11,500 bases of DNA from an uncultured Oscillospiraceae bacterium (GTDB lineage Bacteria; Bacillota; Clostridia; Oscillospirales; Acutalibacteraceae). Below the pieces are notes generated by a model. That model was not told the origin of the DNA and ran no database searches. It worked only from the letters and a program-made list of their open reading frames with translations. Position 1 is the first letter of the stretch, and each line of letters begins with the position of its first letter. Shown here one piece after another: positions 8,246-11,500 of this stretch. The position numbers and the translations under genes are program-made. The stretch covers positions 1 to 11,500 of the forward strand of contig USIK01000020.1 of the NCBI GenBank assembly GCA_900554775.1, given 5' to 3'.

Positions 8246-8275
8246 AGAAAATAGAGAAGGATCACTCCTCCTCTA
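8245..8275 (-). terminator. Candidate Rho-independent terminator or attenuator after rpmF
   Basis: On the minus strand AGAGGAGGA (8274-8266) pairs with TCCTTCTCT (8261-8253), with one G·T wobble, around a GTGA loop of the GNRA type. A further T-A pair (8275/8252) can close the stem, giving about 10 bp. The stem is followed by ATTTTCTT, a moderate T run. It sits 22 bases after the rpmF stop codon, the right place to end rpmF transcription. The stem is only moderately GC-rich and the T run is interrupted, so partial read-through into der is likely. Confidence 0.6.
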
Positions 8276-8296
8276 AAAGTTACACTATAATCAGGC

Positions 8297-8482
8297 TTAT
8301 GCCTCTTTTTTAATAACTTCTCTGTCTTTGTAGTAGCCGCAGCTGCTGCAAACTCTGTGAACTAATTTGAGTCCTCCGCATTTTCCGCAACGACTGAGTG
8401 CCGGAGCCTCAAGTTTCCAAACGTTTGAACGTCTTGAATTTCTTCTTGCTTTAGAAGTCTTTCTTTTAGGTACTATTGCCAT
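8297..8482 (-). CDS. rpmF: Large ribosomal subunit protein bL32, zinc-binding form
   Basis: This is a 61-residue basic ribosomal protein. The N-terminus MAIVPKRKTSKARRNSRRSN is the usual L32 RNA-binding tail, and the C-terminal half has the zinc ribbon with C32-x2-C35 and C45-x2-C48 (CGKC and CSSC) and the conserved LVHRVC and CGYYK signatures. It is therefore the zinc-containing C+ paralogue. ATG 8482 is chosen because AGGTG (8491-8495) lies 8 bases upstream. A longer frame back to about 8527 would add 15 residues unlike any L32. It has its own promoter overlapping the palindrome at 8572-8592, a ~100-base leader and a candidate terminator, so it can be a one-gene unit. In many bacteria rpmF sits next to yceD and plsX, which are not here. 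Confidence 0.97.
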   Translation of the reverse strand: MAIVPKRKTSKARRNSRRSNVWKLEAPALSRCGKCGGLKLVHRVCSSCGYYKDREVIKKEA

Positions 8483-8541
8483 AATCTGAACACCTACCCT
8501 TCTGCAAACTATTTGATTTACTTTCAACTTAATTTATATAT

Positions 8542-8565
8542 TTTTGCTAAACCACCAATGCAAAA
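8542..8565 (-). promoter_or_regulatory. Small hairpin in the rpmF leader
   Basis: In the predicted rpmF transcript TTTTGC (complement of 8560-8565) can pair with GCAAAA (complement of 8542-8547) around a 12-base loop. It lies in the middle of an unusually long (~100 base) untranslated leader. The stem is weak and AT-rich. A role, for instance in autoregulation of L32, is only a possibility. Confidence 0.25.
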
Positions 8566-8571
8566 GGCTAC

Positions 8572-8592
8572 ATAAACTTAAAGTAAGTTTAT
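8572..8592. promoter_or_regulatory. 21-bp inverted repeat over the rpmF transcription start, operator-like
   Basis: ATAAACTTA (8572-8580) and TAAGTTTAT (8584-8592) are perfect 9-base inverted arms around a 3-base centre. The right arm overlaps the last bases of the -10 box and the centre falls at about +1, where a bound repressor would block RNA polymerase. As RNA it would be a weak AT hairpin that the predicted start site cuts in half, so a DNA-level site is the better reading. I do not recognise the motif as a known regulator box. Confidence 0.5.
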
Positions 8593-8619
8593 TATAAAAC
8601 AATTTTTGCATTTTGTCAA
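8591..8619 (-). promoter_or_regulatory. Sigma-A type promoter of rpmF
   Basis: Minus strand TTGACA (8619-8614) and TATAAT (8596-8591) are both perfect consensus hexamers, separated by exactly 17 bases that are AT-rich. The predicted start is near 8584-8583. The -35 box begins 3 bases beyond the pgi stop codon. This should be a very strong promoter, fitting a ribosomal protein gene. Confidence 0.9.
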
Positions 8620-8621
8620 TA

Positions 8622-9902
8622 TTATTGTCGGCCAAGCAAAGAAAACATATTTTTCTTGTAAGCCTCTACACCAGGCTGATTAAACGGGTCAACACCCAAA
8701 ATGTACGCTGAAATAGCACAAGCTTTTTCGAAAAAGTATATAATATAACCTAAATTATATTCATCAGCGTCGTCAATTTCTATATGAATATTAGGTACAC
8801 CGCCATCAACATGAGCCGCAATTGTTCCCTCAAAAGCCTTATCGTTAATAAATTTTAAGCTTTTCCCTGAAAGATAATTAAGATTATCCATATTTTCACT
8901 TTCATGCGGTATAACCACATTTTGTATATCATTTTTAACGGTTATAACTGTTTCAAACAAAACTTTGCTACCTTCCTGGATGAATTGGCCCATCGAATGA
9001 AGATCCGTGGAAAATACTACAGAAGATGGAAAAATACCTTTTCTGCATTTTCCTTCGCTTTCACCGAAAAGCTGCCTCCACCACTCAAAAAGGAACTTCA
9101 GCCAAGGCTCATACCCAGCCATCAGCTCAATAGCTTTTCCTTTATTATAAAGAGCATTTCTCAAAACAGCGTATTTGTAACACTCATTTTCAAAACTTAA
9201 ATCTTTATATTTCTCACAAGCACTTTTCGCGCCATTTAAAATTCCCCTGATATTTGCGCCAGCCACAGCCAGAGGCAAAAGGCCAACAGCAGTAAGAACG
9301 GAGTATCTGCCGCCCACGCTGGAAGGAATATCAAAAGTCTTGTAACCATTTTTTATTGACATTTCCTTTAATATACCCTTTTCCGGGTCAGTCGTGCAAT
9401 AAATCCTTTTGCAGGCTTCGCCTTTTCCATATTTATTTTCAAGAATATTTCTCAAAATTCTGAAAGTTAACGCACACTCCAGCGTAGACCCGGATTTCGA
9501 AATAACATTTAGGCAAACGTCTTTATTTTTGCAAATTTCGATGATTTTATTTGCTTCAAACGAGCTCATTGTGTTCCCTGCAAAAACCACTTCAGGAGGA
9601 GACTCAAAACCCAAATATTTTGGTTTTAAAAACTCTATCCCAGCTTTGGCGCCCAAATAAGAACCGCCAATTCCAATGACTATGAAAACATCGCACTTCG
9701 ATCTTATTTCACGAGCTGCATTTTCAATTTTCAAAATGTCATCTTCGGAGAATTTTTCAGGTAACTCAAGCCAGCCTTTTCCGTTTGATAAATCATCTGG
9801 ATTATGCAGCTTTTCATGAGCATTTTTTAGCTTTTCTTCAAAAAATTCAACGTCTGAATCGCTTATAAAATTTTTCAAATATTTTAAATCTAGCCTAACC
9901 AT
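8622..9902 (-). CDS. pgi: Glucose-6-phosphate isomerase
   Basis: Pgi interconverts glucose-6-phosphate and fructose-6-phosphate in glycolysis. The 426-residue protein is the short firmicute type (usually about 450). Diagnostic segments are GIGGSYLGAKAGIE (77-90), SKSGSTLE (135-142, phosphate binding), the family signature IPSSVGGRYSVLTAVGLLPL (192-211), FEWWRQLFGESEGK (272-285) with the catalytic Glu about 281, STDLHSMGQ with H302, and the C-terminal GVEAYKKN with the catalytic-region Lys 416. ATG 9902 is chosen because GAGG lies 9 bases upstream. An in-frame ATG at 9917 overlaps that site and has none of its own. The gene is 34 bases downstream of tsf with no clear terminator, so it is probably co-transcribed with it. 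Its TAA is immediately followed by the rpmF promoter. Confidence 0.97.
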   Translation of the reverse strand: MVRLDLKYLKNFISDSDVEFFEEKLKNAHEKLHNPDDLSNGKGWLELPEKFSEDDILKIENAAREIRSKCDVFIVIGIGGSYLGAKAGIEFLKPKYLGFESPPEVVFAGNTMSSFEANKIIEICKNKDVCLNVISKSGSTLECALTFRILRNILENKYGKGEACKRIYCTTDPEKGILKEMSIKNGYKTFDIPSSVGGRYSVLTAVGLLPLAVAGANIRGILNGAKSACEKYKDLSFENECYKYAVLRNALYNKGKAIELMAGYEPWLKFLFEWWRQLFGESEGKCRKGIFPSSVVFSTDLHSMGQFIQEGSKVLFETVITVKNDIQNVVIPHESENMDNLNYLSGKSLKFINDKAFEGTIAAHVDGGVPNIHIEIDDADEYNLGYIIYFFEKACAISAYILGVDPFNQPGVEAYKKNMFSLLGRQ

Positions 9903-9911
9903 TAAACGCCG

Positions 9912-9915
9912 CCTC
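9912..9915 (-). promoter_or_regulatory. Ribosome binding site of pgi (decides the start)
   Basis: GAGG ends 9 bases before ATG 9902. It overlaps the alternative ATG at 9917, which has only an AT-rich sequence upstream, so the 426-residue product is preferred. Confidence 0.6.
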
Positions 9916-9936
9916 ATTAAAGAATTAAACTTTTAA

Positions 9937-10851
9937 TTATTTAATCATTCCAGCAACTTCGTCAGCAAAGTTGTCTTCTTTCTTTTCAAGGCCTTGGCCT
10001 TTTTCAAATCTTACGAAAGCATCAATTTTAATTTCTGTTCCAAGTTCTTTGGAAACATTTTTAGCATAGTCAGCAACTGACATATGGCCATCTTTTACGA
10101 AAGGTTGATCAATTAAGCAAACTTCTTTGTAGTATTTGCCGATTTTTCCTTCAAGGATTTTATCTGCAACTTTTTCAGGAGCTCCGCCTTGAACGATTTG
10201 TTCTTTCAAAATTTTCTTTTCATGTTCTAAAACCTCAGCCGGAACTTCTTCCCTTTTGAGGTAAGCTGGGCTTGCTGCTGCAACTTGCATTGCGATGTCT
10301 TTAGCAAAAGTTTTGAAAGCTTCTCCGCTTACAACGCTCTTGTCTGCAACGTCGAATTTAACTAAAACGCCGATTTTTCCGCCTGCGTGAACATAACTTG
10401 CAACAACGCCTTCTAAACGTTCGAAACGTCTGATTTTAATGTTTTCGCCGATTACTAAAATCTTTTCTTGAAGTGCAGCTTCGATTGTTTGGCCGTCTTC
10501 TGTTTTTGCAGCTAAGAGCTCTTCAACAGAAGCTGGTTTTTGCTTCATAACGGTTTCTGCGCAAAGTTTAACAAATGCTTGGAAATCAGCATTTTTTGCG
10601 ACGAAGTCTGTTTCAGAGTTTACTTCTATAGCAACCCCTACTGAAGAATCTTCGTTTGTATAAGCCATTGCCAAACCTTCAGCAGCAATTCTTGAAGATT
10701 TCTTTGCTGCAGCTGCGAGACCTTTTTCTCTTAAAAAGTCTATAGCTTTTTCCATGTCGCCGTTTGATGAAGTGAGCGCTTTTTTGCAGTCCATCATTCC
10801 GCAACCGGTTTTTTCTCTAAGTTCTTTAACATCTTTAGCAGTAAAACTCAT
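9937..10851 (-). CDS. tsf: Translation elongation factor Ts
   Basis: EF-Ts exchanges GDP for GTP on EF-Tu. The 304-residue product begins with the UBA-like domain and the signature LREKTGCGMMDCKKAL (11-26). The second signature region contains EVNSETDFVAKN (76-87), where T81-D82-F83 is the EF-Tu-inserting motif. Two core subdomains and the C-terminal helical module follow. Start ATG 10851 is supported by GGAGG 7 bases upstream (10859-10863). It lies 26 bases after the stop of the S2-containing reading frame, the normal rpsB-tsf order. What follows is pgi, whereas many bacteria have pyrH and frr here. No internal anomaly is visible. Confidence 0.98.
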   Translation of the reverse strand: MSFTAKDVKELREKTGCGMMDCKKALTSSNGDMEKAIDFLREKGLAAAAKKSSRIAAEGLAMAYTNEDSSVGVAIEVNSETDFVAKNADFQAFVKLCAETVMKQKPASVEELLAAKTEDGQTIEAALQEKILVIGENIKIRRFERLEGVVASYVHAGGKIGVLVKFDVADKSVVSGEAFKTFAKDIAMQVAAASPAYLKREEVPAEVLEHEKKILKEQIVQGGAPEKVADKILEGKIGKYYKEVCLIDQPFVKDGHMSVADYAKNVSKELGTEIKIDAFVRFEKGQGLEKKEDNFADEVAGMIK

Positions 10852-10877
10852 AAATATTCCTCCAAAAAATTATATGC

Positions 10878-11500
10878 TTAAGCTTCTTCAGATTCAGATT
10901 TTTCAGCTGTTTCTAACATTTCTTTTTCGATTTCAACTGCAGCTTCTTCGCTGATTTCAGAAGAAACGATTTCGCCTTCTTTTCCTTCGATGATAGCGCT
11001 TGCCATTGCTGAGCAGATTAATTTAACCGCTCTAATAGCGTCGTCGTTACCAGGAATTACATAATCAACTGCATCTGGGTCACAGTTTGTGTCTACGATT
11101 GCAACAACAGGAATATCAAGCTTCTTAGCTTCTGCAACTGCAATTCTTTCTTTTTTCGGGTCAACAACGAAAAGTGCACCCGGGAGTTCTTTCATATCTT
11201 TAACGCCGCCAAGGAATTTTTCGAGTTTTTCGATTTCATGGCGGAGATTAATAACTTCTTTTTTAGGAAGAAGTGCGGAATATTTATCATCAACTGCGAT
11301 AAATACACCAAAATTGTCACTTATTTCATAGACACGACCGAAAACCTCATCATCTTTTTTATAAGGTGATTCATTTGAGAGGTGATTGTAGACCTTCATT
11401 GAAGCACAAAGTCTGTCACTTTTGTCAACATAGAGTGTGACAAGTACCGCGTCATCTTCTTTTACTTCATATACCTGCACTTTAATTGGAAGAAGACGGT
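10878..11500 (-). CDS. rpsB: Chimeric frame: CvfB-like S1-domain segment joined to the C-terminal half of ribosomal protein uS2; 5' end outside window
   Basis: The 3' part (codons from about 11273 down to the stop at 10878) is clearly ribosomal protein S2. It has LPKKEVINLRHEIEKLEKFL, GGVKDMKELPGALFVVDPKKE, VAIVDTNCDPDAVDYVIPGN and DDAIRAVKLI, then an acidic tail typical of clostridial S2. It corresponds to residues from about 129 onward of the B. subtilis protein. The S2 N-terminal half (GVHFGHQ, GTKKQA, NNRWLGGTLTN-type motifs) is absent. Instead the frame stays open to the window edge and encodes VLVTLYVDKSDRLCASMKVY, then DDEVFGRVYEISDNFGVFIA and VDDKYSALLPKKE. I read these as the linker and second S1 fold of a CvfB/YitL-type RNA-binding protein. 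No stop or start separates the parts, and a GTG at 11480 has no ribosome site. tsf follows in the normal position. Such a protein could not fold as S2, so an assembly or recombination chimera is likely. Confidence 0.85.
   Translation of the reverse strand, partial: RLLPIKVQVYEVKEDDAVLVTLYVDKSDRLCASMKVYNHLSNESPYKKDDEVFGRVYEISDNFGVFIAVDDKYSALLPKKEVINLRHEIEKLEKFLGGVKDMKELPGALFVVDPKKERIAVAEAKKLDIPVVAIVDTNCDPDAVDYVIPGNDDAIRAVKLICSAMASAIIEGKEGEIVSSEISEEAAVEIEKEMLETAEKSESEEA
11256..11273 (-). other. Junction between the CvfB-like and uS2 parts
   Basis: These codons read L-L-P-K-K-E. The motif fits the end of an S1-domain strand (..YSALLPKKE, like YSGLIPxxE in CvfB-type proteins) and also the S2 motif that precedes the long helix (..LPKKEVIxLR). 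The switch of homology falls inside these 18 bases, and the exact breakpoint cannot be placed. The S1 fold is cut before its last strands and S2 before its second half, so neither domain is complete on its side of the join. Confidence 0.7.

Noticed and set aside
8134..8265. Possible 43-codon minus-strand ORF starting at GTG 8265 right after an AGGAGG sequence, overlapping der out of frame
   Set aside because: The GTG is only about one base from the AGGAGG core, too close for initiation. The sequence is better explained as the stem of a terminator-like hairpin, and the product resembles nothing I know.
8257..8275. Plus-strand GGATCACTCCTCCT, which resembles the 3' end of 16S rRNA (anti-Shine-Dalgarno)
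   Set aside because: Only about a dozen bases agree and one base is inserted. No upstream 16S sequence is present. It is simply the complement of a purine-rich hairpin arm.
8617..8627. CAATA-T-TATTG palindrome over the pgi stop codon and the rpmF -35 box
   Set aside because: Five-base AT-rich arms are expected by chance in this composition. The 9-base repeat at the -10 box is far stronger.
9923..9938. AATTAAA/TTTAATT palindrome between tsf and pgi as a terminator
   Set aside because: The stem is made only of A-T pairs and cannot form a stable RNA hairpin, so it is not counted as a terminator.
1..11500. CRISPR arrays, insertion sequences, tRNA genes, prophage or integron features
   Set aside because: I found no regularly spaced repeats, transposase or integrase motifs, tRNA-like cloverleaf ends or attachment-site duplications on either strand.

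Overview
The window looks like a piece of an AT-rich Gram-positive chromosome, most likely a clostridial (Oscillospirales/Ruminococcaceae-like) firmicute. The evidence is the family flavour of its housekeeping proteins (PlsY acyltransferase, four-cysteine L32, short ~426-residue Pgi, tandem-GTPase Der, UvrA with a Cys-X2-His knuckle), strong AGGAGG-type ribosome sites, and a CvfB-like S1 segment of the type found in this group. The placement is an inference from sequence style, not a database result. Coding density is very high. No stretch over 300 bases lacks a gene, and I see no tRNA, rRNA, insertion sequence, prophage or CRISPR array.

Layout. Bases 1-3621 on the + strand hold the 3' part of uvrB and the complete uvrA, an operon for nucleotide excision repair in which the uvrA ribosome site overlaps the uvrB stop. 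It ends in a hairpin at 3632-3652, which is shared with the convergent minus-strand genes. Everything from 3664 to 11500 is on the minus strand. Read in the direction of transcription (right to left) the genes are: a chimeric CvfB/RpsB reading frame, tsf, pgi, rpmF, der, plsY, a histidine-phosphatase-family gene, and typA. der-plsY-phosphatase-typA are packed with gaps of 1-20 bases and look like one transcription unit. tsf-pgi are 34 bases apart with no convincing terminator. rpmF has its own near-perfect sigma-A promoter directly behind the pgi stop codon and a candidate terminator before der.

Functionally this is a core block: translation (S2, EF-Ts, L32), ribosome-associated GTPases (Der, TypA/BipA), phospholipid synthesis (PlsY), glycolysis (Pgi) and DNA repair (UvrAB). 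Most of it is ordinary in content, though the neighbour combinations differ from the common firmicute arrangements.

The outstanding anomaly is at the right edge. The gene in the rpsB position, upstream of tsf, carries only the C-terminal half of ribosomal protein S2. Instead of the S2 N-terminal half, the open frame continues upstream into what I read as the middle of a CvfB-type S1-domain protein. The join lies exactly at the residues LLPKKE, which fit both families, so both domains are cut in mid-fold. This is either a homology-mediated chimera (assembly, amplification or real recombination) or a remarkable fusion. The second point of interest is a 21-bp inverted repeat over the predicted start site of the rpmF promoter, placed like a repressor operator.
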